Below are positions 34,807 to 42,701 of a stretch of DNA of 64,000 nucleotides, piece after piece; position 1 is the stretch's first letter; each line of letters starts with the position of its first letter. Location: the NCBI RefSeq assembly GCF_000298315.2, contig NZ_AEYE02000011.1, positions 186,001 to 250,000 of the forward strand, in the 5' to 3' direction. Under the pieces are notes generated by a model. That model had not been told where the DNA came from. It did no database searches and saw only the letters and a program-made list of their open reading frames with translations. The stretch comes from Rhizobium grahamii CCGE 502 (GTDB lineage Bacteria; Pseudomonadota; Alphaproteobacteria; Rhizobiales; Rhizobiaceae). A program made the translations under genes and the position numbers.

Positions 34807-34841
34807 GCCGCCTCTCCTTAGCCGGGGAGGCGGCCTTTTTT
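34807..34841. terminator. Bidirectional terminator
   Basis: GCCGCCTCTCC pairs with GGGGAGGCGGC around TTAGCC, followed by CTTTTTT. It lies between convergent genes (34413-34772 and 34845-35384). Confidence 0.75.
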
Positions 34842-34844
34842 ATT

Positions 34845-35384
34845 CTACCGTGTCGGGTTGCATCCTGCCTTGGCGATGGGGACTATAAGCCCATACTCAT
34901 CCACCCCCTGTTTCATGAGGTCACAAAGTACGGGGCTCGATCCAAACGCCACCATAAATGTGTTTCTCCATCCCTCGTATGTTTTGTGGCTCCAACGCCT
35001 CGCCGCAAACGAGAGGATAGCATCCATAACGTCCAGCCTGCTCTCCGCCACAGCCAAGATCAGGTTCCTGTTGGGATCGTCGTCTTTCATCGTCTTCCCC
35101 TCGAAGAAGTACGGCCGGAGGTCGGGCTTGGCGACGAAAGTTTGCAGTTGCGCTTGCCAATCGGACGTCATCTTTTGATAGACGGTGTGGTCGGCTAGCC
35201 TGTTCGCTTCGAACCACTGCAGCGCGGCAAATAGAATGCTACAGGTAGCCAAGAGCGAAATCGCTGTTTTAAGATATTCAAGCCGAAGCTTTATTTCTTC
35301 CCGACGCTCGGCTCTTTCCCGTCCCGAACCTCCGTTTTCAGCCACTGAATCCCCTCCAGCAAATTGATTCGCTTGGGCAGCCAC
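34845..35384 (-). CDS. Membrane-anchored protein, paralogue of 42702-43280
   Basis: This 179-residue protein has a polar N-terminus, one membrane helix (about 38-57, TAISLLATCSILFAALQW) and a helical cytoplasmic or periplasmic domain with KPDLRPYFFEG, ESRLDVMDAILSFA and YEGWRNTFMVAFGSSP. The protein at 42702-43280 has the same layout and spaced motifs. Function is unknown. Confidence 0.6.
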   Translation of the reverse strand: MAAQANQFAGGDSVAENGGSGRERAERREEIKLRLEYLKTAISLLATCSILFAALQWFEANRLADHTVYQKMTSDWQAQLQTFVAKPDLRPYFFEGKTMKDDDPNRNLILAVAESRLDVMDAILSFAARRWSHKTYEGWRNTFMVAFGSSPVLCDLMKQGVDEYGLIVPIAKAGCNPTR

Positions 35385-35393
35385 AGGCTGTAA

Positions 35394-35636
35394 TTACAGC
35401 ACCCTGATACGGTTCCCGCTAAGCATCTCGATATCGCCTTCAGATTGCATCGCATAGAGGGCATTGACAACCTCGTCCTGCGTAAAATTCATCTCGATCA
35501 CAAGGCGAGGCCCGATATCCAAGAGGTCGATGGGGGTGCCTGGTGCCGCCTTGCTGTTGGCAGCATCGATAATCGCCGCTCTGATGTCTCTGGTGTCCAT
35601 TAGCTCTTTAGATAGTGAACCCATTTCTGCAAACAA
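35394..35636 (-). CDS. Small helical protein, unknown
   Basis: This up to 80-residue protein reads MDTRDIRAAIIDAANSKAAPG, VIEMNFTQDEVVNALYAMQSEGDIEML, resembling a small winged helix. The start could be residue 1, 5 or 13. It lies ten bases upstream of the membrane protein gene and may be co-transcribed. Confidence 0.5.
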   Translation of the reverse strand: MFAEMGSLSKELMDTRDIRAAIIDAANSKAAPGTPIDLLDIGPRLVIEMNFTQDEVVNALYAMQSEGDIEMLSGNRIRVL

Positions 35637-35805
35637 ATAAACTCGAGGCCAAGGACTGATTCCACGCAGCCCTTGGCCAAGGATCTTACGACCCTGCGTC
35701 GCGGTTAACCAAACCCGTGCTCAACGCCCAGCCACGATGCCTGCCGAGGTGCCGAAAAGATATCCGTAAAATGTCGTATTTTTTGCGCGGCAGGTAAGAA
35801 AAAGC

Positions 35806-36070
35806 CCCACCTGAACAGGAGAACAGGCGGGGCTCTGGGACTAGGAAAGCGGAAAAAGAGGACTGTCATCTCCTTTTCCGAGCGTCCAACAAACCGCCTG
35901 GGCGTTTGTTCCCATCATCCATCGCACAAAAAGCGCTTTCTCATAAAGAAGCCCCGCCTGACACGGATCAAGCGGGGCGAGGTGGGGACTCGGAACAGAA
36001 GGAACAGGATGACGGTCCTGCACTTTCCACTGCTGCAACAAGCAGGCCCCGCAATTGTTCCTAGCAGAGA
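35806..36070. repeat. Two ~135-bp imperfect tandem repeats with GC hairpins
   Basis: The first unit begins AAGCCCCACCTGAACAGGA (35812) and the second AAGCCCCGCCTGACACGGA (35949). In each the start pairs with a later GGCGGGGC or GCGGGGC, then comes GGGACT and a purine-rich stretch ending in CTTTTCC or CTTTCC. The CTTTTCCACTGCAGCAAC motif of the second unit reappears at 39558. No protein is coded; small RNAs are possible. Confidence 0.55.
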
Positions 36071-36303
36071 ATGATCGGGTGGAAGGAAGGCTCGGGCGAC
36101 AACCCCTGTGGGTAAGACCGGGAAGCTTCGACGGGTTCTTGCAACATTGCTCGAAGCCTCCCGGCGTCCGACAGGATCGGACAGTAAAGCTCGAACAAAG
36201 CATCCCGCCCTCTTGTTCCAACATACACTGCGAAAAAAGCCCTGCGCAGGCAGGGATGATAATTACTGAGGGGTTTCAAGCGACTACTGGATCGTTCACA
36301 TCC

Positions 36304-36483
36304 CTATTGTAGCGGCAGAACTGCTGCCCCCTCGGACGGGTAATCAACCCATCCGCGATCACGGCAATATTGCTCCCCGGCAAGTACGGCTAATCGTTGA
36401 CTGTCGAACGGGCCGAGCATTTGAATCGTTCCACGGAAGCTCACAATCAAGGTGCGATCGACCAAGTCGAAGATCAGTTGCAT
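36304..36483 (-). CDS. Small protein, unknown
   Basis: This 59-residue protein reads MQLIFDLVDRTLIVSFRGTIQMLGPFDSQR and ends CRDRGWVDYPSEGAAVLPLQ. It looks like a compact beta/alpha protein. I chose ATG 36483 over 36501. It is preceded by a possible PilZ-like gene in the same direction. Confidence 0.45.
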   Translation of the reverse strand: MQLIFDLVDRTLIVSFRGTIQMLGPFDSQRLAVLAGEQYCRDRGWVDYPSEGAAVLPLQ

Positions 36484-36764
36484 CCCATCTTCATAAGGCA
36501 TAGGCCGCTCGTCATTGCTATCTTGGCTAACTGGCTCAGCTTACCAATGTTCCCGGCTAAAGGTAGCCTTCTTACGAAGGAGCTTGGTAAGACGACGATG
36601 GTAGGTCGAGCGCGGGGAAGCAGAAAGAGGGCATTTGAACTGGTTCCCAGACTGTTCGCTACCGTACAGGACGAGCAGGCGGCCGACCCACTCAATGCAG
36701 CACTGCCCTTCATGAGCCGGCCTCGCGCCGTCGTTTTGGGGTGGTCCGGCGCTTTCAAAGACAT
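36474..36764 (-). CDS. Possible diverged PilZ-like protein
   Basis: This 96-residue frame has RGRLMKGSAALSG, a following SCTVANSLGTSSNALF and LPSSFVRRLPLAG. The order recalls small rhizobial PilZ domains, which bind cyclic di-GMP. The first PilZ motif is incomplete and there is no ribosome-binding site, so it may be a remnant or a chance frame. Confidence 0.3.
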   Translation of the reverse strand: MSLKAPDHPKTTARGRLMKGSAALSGSAACSSCTVANSLGTSSNALFLLPRARPTIVVLPSSFVRRLPLAGNIGKLSQLAKIAMTSGLCLMKMGCN

Positions 36765-37419
36765 AGTGACGAGCGACTGTATCTTCTATGTAACGAACGT
36801 ACGAACAGAGAAGGGGAGCCGGGAGCGGGGTGTTGCTCCCGGCGTCGAGCCCGCTACAGGAGTGCAGTGGAAGTGGGTTCGGCTTCCCTGAACAACGAAA
36901 TAGGCCGACTGTTCCAGGGCAGCCCTAAAAATGCACCGCAGGACGCAACAAATTGCGGGATAATCAAGTTGGGGATGTGCCGAGGTGAAAGCAGCTCATG
37001 CGGCCGGATGCGGAACTGTATTCGAGTTCGGGCAGTATTCGAGACGCGGGCCGGCCCTACCGTCAAGTTGTATGGTCAGCGGAGGCCCTGGGGCGTGCTA
37101 TATGGGGCTGGTCGATCCTCAGGGCCACCTACCGAGTTATCAGCGGGTATACGCTCCCACGGGTAACCCGATCATCGTACGCCTGTCCTCAGTTCAAGGC
37201 AAACAACCACGCAATACTCGAAGTGGGCTCGCGGCCTTCGAAACGCCACTTGGCCATCCTTGTCTCCACCAGACGTGCCGACGCCCGCACGCCTCGTATA
37301 GGGGCTGCGAGAAAGTCAGGACAATGCCGATCTACGATCGATCAAACAAGCTAGCAAGGATCAAGGGGAGCCGTTCAGACAATCGCCGGAAGAAGCACGG
37401 GTTCCGCCCTTCGTGTATG
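36765..37419. other. Stretch without recognised gene
   Basis: Several open frames cross this 655-bp region on the plus strand, but they lack ribosome-binding sites and have irregular Arg/Gly/Cys/Ser-rich composition. I see no gene, repeat or RNA I can support. Confidence 0.4.
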
Positions 37420-37803
37420 CTACTTGAGCATTTTGCGAACGGCTTCGAGAAGGAAGCTCGGCTCCGTCGGCTTCCCCAGGTTGATGGCGTCGGAGAGCAC
37501 CGGGTTATATCTCAAATCATCGGCGGTATGCGCAGAGGCAAGGACGAACGGGATTTCCAATCGTTGAAGCTCCAGCGCTACCGGCGTCACAATCGTTCCA
37601 TGAAGATTGACGTCGAGGACTGCGACATCTGGCCGATCCTCCTCTATCAAATCGAGCGTGTGCTCGTTGGTGGCGGCCGGGCCTAGTACCAGGAACCCTG
37701 CCGAGGTCAATATTTGTTGAAGGTCGTCAGCGATGAAAAACTCGTCTTCGACAACGAGGATTTTAATCCTGTCTGCGTCTTTCTCGTCGCCCAGGCTGCT
37801 CAC
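37420..37803 (-). CDS. Single-domain response regulator
   Basis: This 127-residue receiver domain has the acidic pair in VVEDE (Glu19/Asp20), phosphoacceptor Asp64 in VLDVNL, Ser90 in VLASAH and Lys111 in GKPTE. There is no output domain. It starts seven bases after the HWE kinase gene, so the two form an operon. It may pass phosphate on or compete for it. Confidence 0.9.
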   Translation of the reverse strand: MSSLGDEKDADRIKILVVEDEFFIADDLQQILTSAGFLVLGPAATNEHTLDLIEEDRPDVAVLDVNLHGTIVTPVALELQRLEIPFVLASAHTADDLRYNPVLSDAINLGKPTEPSFLLEAVRKMLK

Positions 37804-37809
37804 GTTACC

Positions 37810-38787
37810 TCACAGTGGAATCTTGATGGTGGCCTTAAAGCCGTCAGGCGGATAGGTAAGTTCCGCACTCCCGCCAATATGGGCGGCGAGACCTTCGATC
37901 AGGTCGGTTCCATAGCCCTTTCGCTCCGGCCGAGAGACACGCGGACCTGCTTCTTCCCGCCAGTGGCACAGGAGGAAATTTCGTCCCCGCTTGCCGGCTT
38001 CCAGCTCCCACGTTACCCGGACCTTACCATCAGGAACAGAAACGGACCCATGTTTCATAGCATTGGTAGCGAGTTCATGAAGTATCATGCTTGCTGGAAC
38101 AACCTTCGCAGATTGCAGCTCAACGGGCGGGCCAGAGCATTCGAGCCTTGACGCGACCGTCGGGCCGACTGATTCTCTCAACAGCGTTTCGTACTCAGTC
38201 ATCACGCCACGTGCGGCAATTTCCTGGCTCAAAAAGGTCATGCCCAGTCTTTCAAGGACCGATTCCTTCAAGCGCGCCGCAGCCGGATCGTCGGCCCTGA
38301 TGTTCTTTACGACAGTCAAGGCGACGGCCGATTGGTTCTTCATACGATGACGCATCTCCGCGATAATGAAGTCCATTTCCGCGTCATGGCGCCGACGCTC
38401 CGTGACATCTTCGAAGATGACCATAAGGTTGGGACTGTTGTCGTCCGGATGAACGAGGCGTCGAGCGTCGACGAGAAAGGTACGCTGGCCCAGCGTCGGA
38501 AAAGTGTGCGTTACTTCGAAGCCAATTACGGCGGCCGATCGCGGGATTACGAAAGATAGGAGCTGTCGCAGATCAGGAATGTTCCATTGCCCATCTCCGA
38601 GGCCGAAGAAGTTTTGCGAAAGAACATTCTCACGTTCGACTTGGAACGCCTTTATGAAGGCATTGTTGGCCGTAGTTACACAGTAATGCTGGTCCAGGAC
38701 GACAACCGGCTGAGTCATGGTATCGACCACGCCTTGAGCCTGCACATGCCCTGTCTTCATCAGGCGATACAAATCTTCCAGTAACAT
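37810..38787 (-). CDS. PAS-HWE histidine kinase
   Basis: This 325-residue cytoplasmic kinase has a PAS domain (about 20-130) and an HWE-type core: His147 in EMRHRMKNQ, ELATNAMKHGS as N-box, WREEAGP, and GYGTDLIEGLAAHIGG at the end. HWE kinases are common in rhizobia and often signal light, stress or metabolic state. No membrane segment is present. It is unusual as prophage cargo. A long palindrome lies 48 bp upstream. Confidence 0.9.
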   Translation of the reverse strand: MLLEDLYRLMKTGHVQAQGVVDTMTQPVVVLDQHYCVTTANNAFIKAFQVERENVLSQNFFGLGDGQWNIPDLRQLLSFVIPRSAAVIGFEVTHTFPTLGQRTFLVDARRLVHPDDNSPNLMVIFEDVTERRRHDAEMDFIIAEMRHRMKNQSAVALTVVKNIRADDPAAARLKESVLERLGMTFLSQEIAARGVMTEYETLLRESVGPTVASRLECSGPPVELQSAKVVPASMILHELATNAMKHGSVSVPDGKVRVTWELEAGKRGRNFLLCHWREEAGPRVSRPERKGYGTDLIEGLAAHIGGSAELTYPPDGFKATIKIPL

Positions 38788-38834
38788 TGATACCCCGGCG
38801 ACCAGTCCATCCGCTGTAAGCCTCGTGGCTGTTA

Positions 38835-38865
38835 GGAACTAATAGCGGTAACCGCGATTAGTTCC
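38835..38865. promoter_or_regulatory. 31-bp near-perfect palindrome in divergent region
   Basis: GGAACTAAT and ATTAGTTCC are the outer arms, GCGGT and ACCGC the inner ones. Only one base pair of the dyad mismatches, besides the central base. It lies between the HWE kinase gene and the gene at 38896, so it is probably a regulator site. No T-run follows, so a terminator is less likely. Confidence 0.6.
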
Positions 38866-38895
38866 ATGACACTGCCAACAACAAGGAGAAGAACA

Positions 38896-39084
38896 ATGGC
38901 GAACCCGGGTCCAATCGCATCAATAGACAAAAGACCTGAAACCAGAAATAAGCTCAACAAGCGATCCAAGGCTAACGCCTTCCGAACTGTCCAGGTACTA
39001 CCCCCGCATAGGGTCGATCTGACGCTGCATCCGACCACTCAGGAGCAGATGAGCATTCCCCCGAAGATCAATCGCAAGAATTAG
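38896..39084 (+). CDS. Small basic protein, unknown
   Basis: This 62-residue basic protein reads MANPGPIASIDKRPETRNKLNKRSK. AAGGAG at good spacing precedes ATG 38896, which is the main support. The opposite strand (38832-39000) also has an open frame with a plausible membrane helix but without a clear ribosome-binding site. Confidence 0.4.
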   Translation: MANPGPIASIDKRPETRNKLNKRSKANAFRTVQVLPPHRVDLTLHPTTQEQMSIPPKINRKN

Positions 39085-39126
39085 AGGCCGGCACCTACCA
39101 GTGTCGACCTCTGGTTGTCCCCGATA

Positions 39127-39465
39127 CTAACGGCTCGAACAGTTCTTGCTGCGCATTGCGTTCTGAATCGCCTGCACCTTGCCCTTGGCGACAGCGACTT
39201 GGCCTTCCTTGTCGCCACCGAACGTGCTTGATGTCGGGACGCCAATTAGGAACACGCCGACGGCATCGCCTGTTGCGGCGTCGTTCTGGGCCTTGGAGAC
39301 AGTAGCGAGGTTTTCCTGTTCTTTCACCAGTTCAGCTGCGAGCACCGGACAGCTCGACCCAGTGTATGCTGCCATTGGAATGTCAACCGGCACGATCGCG
39401 TCAGGACGCTTCGCACAGGAAGTAGCGGCCAGCAGGCTTGCCAGCACGACGTATCGCAATTTCAT
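39127..39465 (-). CDS. Lipoprotein with glycine-zipper-like middle
   Basis: This 112-residue protein has a signal with lipobox ATSC at about 15-18, then a helix (ELVKEQENLATVSKAQNDA) and TGDAVGVFLIGVPTSSTFGGDKEGQVAVAKGK-type sequence. It resembles small envelope lipoproteins of rhizobia with a membrane-inserting segment. GAGGGG precedes ATG 39465. Function is unknown. Confidence 0.7.
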   Translation of the reverse strand: MKLRYVVLASLLAATSCAKRPDAIVPVDIPMAAYTGSSCPVLAAELVKEQENLATVSKAQNDAATGDAVGVFLIGVPTSSTFGGDKEGQVAVAKGKVQAIQNAMRSKNCSSR

Positions 39466-39728
39466 GAAAACCCCTCGGAAAATAGTCTTAACCCGCGGCT
39501 ACCTATGCATGCCGTTAATTTGCGGGGAAGGGGTCATTTAAGGTTGCGCGGACTTTTCCACTGCAGCAACTATGCGAGCGCACCAGCACAAACAAAAAAG
39601 GCCGGCGCCTCCCCAGCGTCGACCTTCCTCAACCTGTCTCAACAACAACCGCCAGTACATGCGTGGTCGGGCCGATGGAGACACGGTAAATTGAGTGTAG
39701 ACCTTTGTAGGCAGGCGTCAAGTATTGC

Positions 39729-40238
39729 TCACGGAGCGTGCTGCCACCACTTCACGATGCGCTGCACCTCCGCCTTGCCTTCGTCTGTCAGCGCGTATGT
39801 CTCAACCCCATCGCGGTAGCCTGCAAAGCGAATAGCGCCCTTGTCAATCAACCATTGAATATGGCTCGGGCCGGCCAATGGGATCTCATCCAAGGTCTCG
39901 CATTCCGGATGATTGGCCATGAACATGAGTACGCGCTCGAGCTTCCTGTCTAAGCCGAGCTGCGGCCGGTATTTCTCACGCCGCTTCTGCTTCTTGATTT
40001 TCCATTGATCGTAATTGCTCAATGGGTGCTCATCGTCCTCCGACGGCGCTTCCGCAGAAGCTGCTAAACCGCTCAGATCATCGAGCTTTAGGTCGATCGC
40101 CTTCCGATCCCATTTGCGGGTGCCTGGGATTGCGGGCGGCATCTTGCCGGATGATACCCACATAGAAAAACAAGTTGGCCAGACCCCGCAGTAGGCGGCG
40201 GCTTCTTTGCGTCCGATGAGGCGGGGAGGGTCGGTCAT
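39729..40238 (-). CDS. Excisionase-like HTH protein
   Basis: This 169-residue protein has an N-terminal winged helix (LIGRKEAAAYCGVWPTCFSMWVSSGKMPPAI) like excisionases and AlpA proteins, and a C-terminal helical domain (IQWLIDKGAIRFAGYRDGVETYALTDEGK) like a second winged helix. ATG 40238 overlaps the integrase stop (ATGA), so it is co-translated with the integrase. It probably directs excision of the inner element. Confidence 0.7.
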   Translation of the reverse strand: MTDPPRLIGRKEAAAYCGVWPTCFSMWVSSGKMPPAIPGTRKWDRKAIDLKLDDLSGLAASAEAPSEDDEHPLSNYDQWKIKKQKRREKYRPQLGLDRKLERVLMFMANHPECETLDEIPLAGPSHIQWLIDKGAIRFAGYRDGVETYALTDEGKAEVQRIVKWWQHAP

Positions 40239-41344
40239 GAGCCACCCCATTTAACGTGGGTGCGGCTCGCCAGAAGTGGGTCCTTCCACCAATCCAGACT
40301 ACGCCAGAGATCCGGTACGGGCAGGGTGTTGATCGTCTGTAGCAAGGACTCGCGCGGCACGTTGGTGTAGAGACGGCTCATATCGTCGGCAGCGTGGCCC
40401 AATATCTGGTCTTTGATGTGCTGGTGGACGCCGTTGACAACTAGCTGTGTCGAGACACTGTGCCTGGCTGTGTAGGGGCTAATGTCGTTGATGGGATCCA
40501 TGGCCCTGGCAAGGCGCTCGCGTGCGCCGCTAATCGACCCTTTCAACTGGCCGCCCCTGCCTTCGAACAGGGTGTATGGGCGGCCTCTGTAAGTGCGAAA
40601 CAGCTGGCGGTACTTGTCCCTGCGCGCTTTCAACGACGCAAATAGCGGCACCAGGAACTCATGCATTGGCACTCCTCTCGCCTCGCCAGTCTTTGAACTG
40701 CAGACCACGATCCACCGCTTGTCGACATTCACGTCCGCCGCCTCGAGCGTGAAGAGTTCGATTGGGCGCATCCCTGTGTAAAACAGCGCAGTCATTACCA
40801 TGGCTGGTGCGGGCGACATATTGCTGACGAAGACTGCCGCACGATCATATTCAACTGGCCGATTACCGCTCCTCGAACTGGTCCGGCGCCTTGCCGTTCC
40901 TTTTGGCTTGCGCGGCCGTTGCCACTTCCGCAGATCCGCCCAGTCGTTCTTAATTGCGTTGTTCCACACAGCAATAAACGGGGTGTAGCACTGTCGATTT
41001 CTGGTCTCGGGCAGCGCGCCCTCGTAGAGCTTGAACGCGAGCGCATCGATGTCGCGCTGGTTTATCTCGCGCAGCAGCTTCGATCCAAAGGCTTCCGTCA
41101 GCGTCGAGAGATATCGTGGGGAGCCGCCGCTGTGCAGATAGGCGTCAGCGGCCTCTTGAAACGTCACGCTGACTTTCTTGCCAAAAATGCTTTCCTGAAG
41201 CAGCCGCTGCTCTCTGACAATGCGTATCATCTCAGCAGCGTCACGGTCCGAGGTTTTGGTGCTTTCCCTGACTTTTAGGCCACGCACGCTTCCTTGCAGG
41301 ATCCAATTGGGGGACTCGCGACGCCTGACCAATTTCAATGGCAT
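40235..41344 (-). CDS. Second tyrosine integrase
   Basis: This 369-residue recombinase has an N-terminal arm-binding part, a core-binding domain (about 65-155), and a catalytic domain with Arg in GMRPIELFTLEAADV, Lys in CSSKTGE, Arg-His in YTARHSVSTQL, LGH in ILGHAADDM and the Tyr in RLYTNV. Box II has Tyr where His is usual. ATG 41344 (MPLKLVRRRE) follows GGAGG; an upstream extension is non-coding in character. It has no visible att pair of its own and is 4 kb inside the element. Confidence 0.85.
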   Translation of the reverse strand: MPLKLVRRRESPNWILQGSVRGLKVRESTKTSDRDAAEMIRIVREQRLLQESIFGKKVSVTFQEAADAYLHSGGSPRYLSTLTEAFGSKLLREINQRDIDALAFKLYEGALPETRNRQCYTPFIAVWNNAIKNDWADLRKWQRPRKPKGTARRRTSSRSGNRPVEYDRAAVFVSNMSPAPAMVMTALFYTGMRPIELFTLEAADVNVDKRWIVVCSSKTGEARGVPMHEFLVPLFASLKARRDKYRQLFRTYRGRPYTLFEGRGGQLKGSISGARERLARAMDPINDISPYTARHSVSTQLVVNGVHQHIKDQILGHAADDMSRLYTNVPRESLLQTINTLPVPDLWRSLDWWKDPLLASRTHVKWGGS

Positions 41345-41496
41345 GACCTTGACCTCCGGAAAGAGTAAACCTTTGCCGCCGGCACGAATGCCGAGAGCTG
41401 AGCGAGGTCTCCTCTTGGTGGTGGTGTCCGTTGTCCGAAGACCGCGGGTGCGGATTGGTGAGCCGCAAGGGAAATTTAGGCAGCCGGTGAGGGCGG

Positions 41497-41820
41497 TCAA
41501 CCTTGAATGTATTGGCTGAAGTGTTCCGAGACTAGCTCGAATAAGTCGTCCGCTTCCCGTGGATCGAGCCCTTGCACGATGAGGAACCAGGCCGTCCATT
41601 CACAATCTGACGCTCGGTCTAGATGACTAATGAGGTGGCGGCCAACTACCTCCATAGTCGAGGTGGCGCCGTCGCCGTTGATGGTGAGAGTGATCCGGTC
41701 CCCAACACTCGGAACAGTGTTGCTCAGATCGGACAGCAAGTGCTCGGCTTGGATCTCGTATTTTCCGTCGCTATCTCGCTCAAGGAAATACACCACGTCA
41801 TCGATGATTTTGTTTGCCAA
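41497..41820 (-). CDS. Protein of 107 residues, unknown
   Basis: Reads MANKIIDDVVYFLERDSDGKYEIQAEHLLSD-like, then DRITLTINGDGATSTMEVVGRHLISHLD, ending in DPREADDLFELVSEHFSQYIQG. A beta core and C-terminal helix are likely. It starts nine bases after the XRE regulator stop, so it is in the same operon, upstream of the integrase. Confidence 0.6.
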   Translation of the reverse strand: MANKIIDDVVYFLERDSDGKYEIQAEHLLSDLSNTVPSVGDRITLTINGDGATSTMEVVGRHLISHLDRASDCEWTAWFLIVQGLDPREADDLFELVSEHFSQYIQG

Positions 41821-41829
41821 TGGGCCATC

Positions 41830-42087
41830 CTATCCGCCGATGGTGCCGGTGCCGCTTTCTGGGCGGTCGCGTAGCTTTATGACACCTTCGCCGCGGTCCT
41901 CCTCGATGAAGACGACGCCGGCCGATTCGAGGGCGGATTGGATTGCGGCAAGGTTGTTTGCGATCGGCATGCGCTTGCCCGATTCAAAATCCCGTAAAGT
42001 GGATGGTGAAACCCCTGCTGCGGCAGCGAGAGACGGCTGCGTCATCTCTACCATGGCCCTAGCGGCTCGGCATTGTGCGGGAGTCAT
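41830..42087 (-). CDS. XRE-family transcription regulator
   Basis: This 85-residue protein has the form common in rhizobia: MTPAQCRAARAMVEMTQPSLAAAAGVSPSTLRDFESGKR, then a short strand domain (AGVVFIEEDRGEGVIKLRD). ATG 42087 with GAGG upstream is preferred over ATG 42102. The palindromes at 42111-42141 are right upstream and are probably its operators, so it should repress itself and the divergent gene. Confidence 0.85.
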   Translation of the reverse strand: MTPAQCRAARAMVEMTQPSLAAAAGVSPSTLRDFESGKRMPIANNLAAIQSALESAGVVFIEEDRGEGVIKLRDRPESGTGTIGG

Positions 42088-42110
42088 AGCTGGCAACCTC
42101 ATAAAAAAAC

Positions 42111-42141
42111 GACAATGTCATTATTTTTTATTGACATTGTC
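42111..42141. promoter_or_regulatory. Paired GACAATGTC operator sites
   Basis: GACAATGTCA at 42111-42120 and TGACATTGTC at 42132-42141 form a perfect inverted repeat. Each is itself a small palindrome (GACA-n-TGTC). They lie in the divergent region between the XRE gene and 42207, within an AT-rich promoter-like stretch. Confidence 0.75.
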
Positions 42142-42206
42142 TTGGTGTTGGTGTTTTCTACTGACATACACAATTGGTAATGCCAACGCAACGAGGAGCC
42201 ACCACA

Positions 42207-42464
42207 ATGACCACTCACGCACCCATCAAACATTCCGACAGAACCGCTTTGCCGCGCGGCCTCCTTCCGAGAAGACGACGGTTCGTGAATCCTGATTATG
42301 AAATGACTTACCAGATCGGCCAGCCGGTCACCCTCAAATGCACGGACGAGGCCGCGTATGTAGTCGGCCGGATCCAGATCGTCGGATGCTTGGACGAGTA
42401 TTTAATCCAAATCGTCGGCGCAGATTGCGACGCGCTCCGAGTGCTCGAGCATCAGATTAGTTGA
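42207..42464 (+). CDS. Small protein divergent from XRE regulator
   Basis: This 85-residue protein has a basic N-terminus (PRGLLPRRRRFVNPDYEM), then VTLKCTDEAAYVVGRIQIVGCLDEYLIQIV, a beta-barrel-like domain. GAGGAG precedes ATG 42207. It is likely controlled by the XRE regulator. Function is unknown. Confidence 0.6.
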   Translation: MTTHAPIKHSDRTALPRGLLPRRRRFVNPDYEMTYQIGQPVTLKCTDEAAYVVGRIQIVGCLDEYLIQIVGADCDALRVLEHQIS

Positions 42465-42671
42465 GTTTCTTACCCCGGCCGGGGCGGCTTGGCGCTTGAA
42501 CACGTCGGGCCGGCCGGGCGGCAGGTGGCACATGACGCCTCCGCCCGGTACACCTTGAGGCGCGATGTTGCGCGCCGGCTAGCGAAAACGCTGGCCTCTT
42601 TTCTTCGCCGGTCTCACCAATCGGCAACGCCCGAGCCACCACGAAGGGCGCACCACAGAGGAGACTGGGCC

Positions 42672-42700
42672 GTCGGCGCGAATGCCGCCGGTTTTTTTTG
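42672..42700. terminator. Terminator between convergent genes
   Basis: A GGC-rich stem (GTCGGC...GCCGCC) followed by eight T lies between 42464 and the stop at 42702. Confidence 0.55.
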
Positions 42701-42701
42701 T

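Noticed and set aside
36985-37686. 233-codon plus-strand frame
   Set aside because: It overlaps the receiver-domain gene on the other strand, and its unique part has no ribosome-binding site or domain pattern.
38835-38865. Palindrome considered as an extracytoplasmic stress sigma (GGAAC) promoter
   Set aside because: GGAAC is present on both strands but no CGTT-like -10 element lies at the right distance.
38832-39038. Minus-strand frame with a plausible membrane helix opposite 38896-39084
   Set aside because: No clear ribosome-binding site, whereas the plus-strand gene has AAGGAG at good spacing. Not fully excluded.
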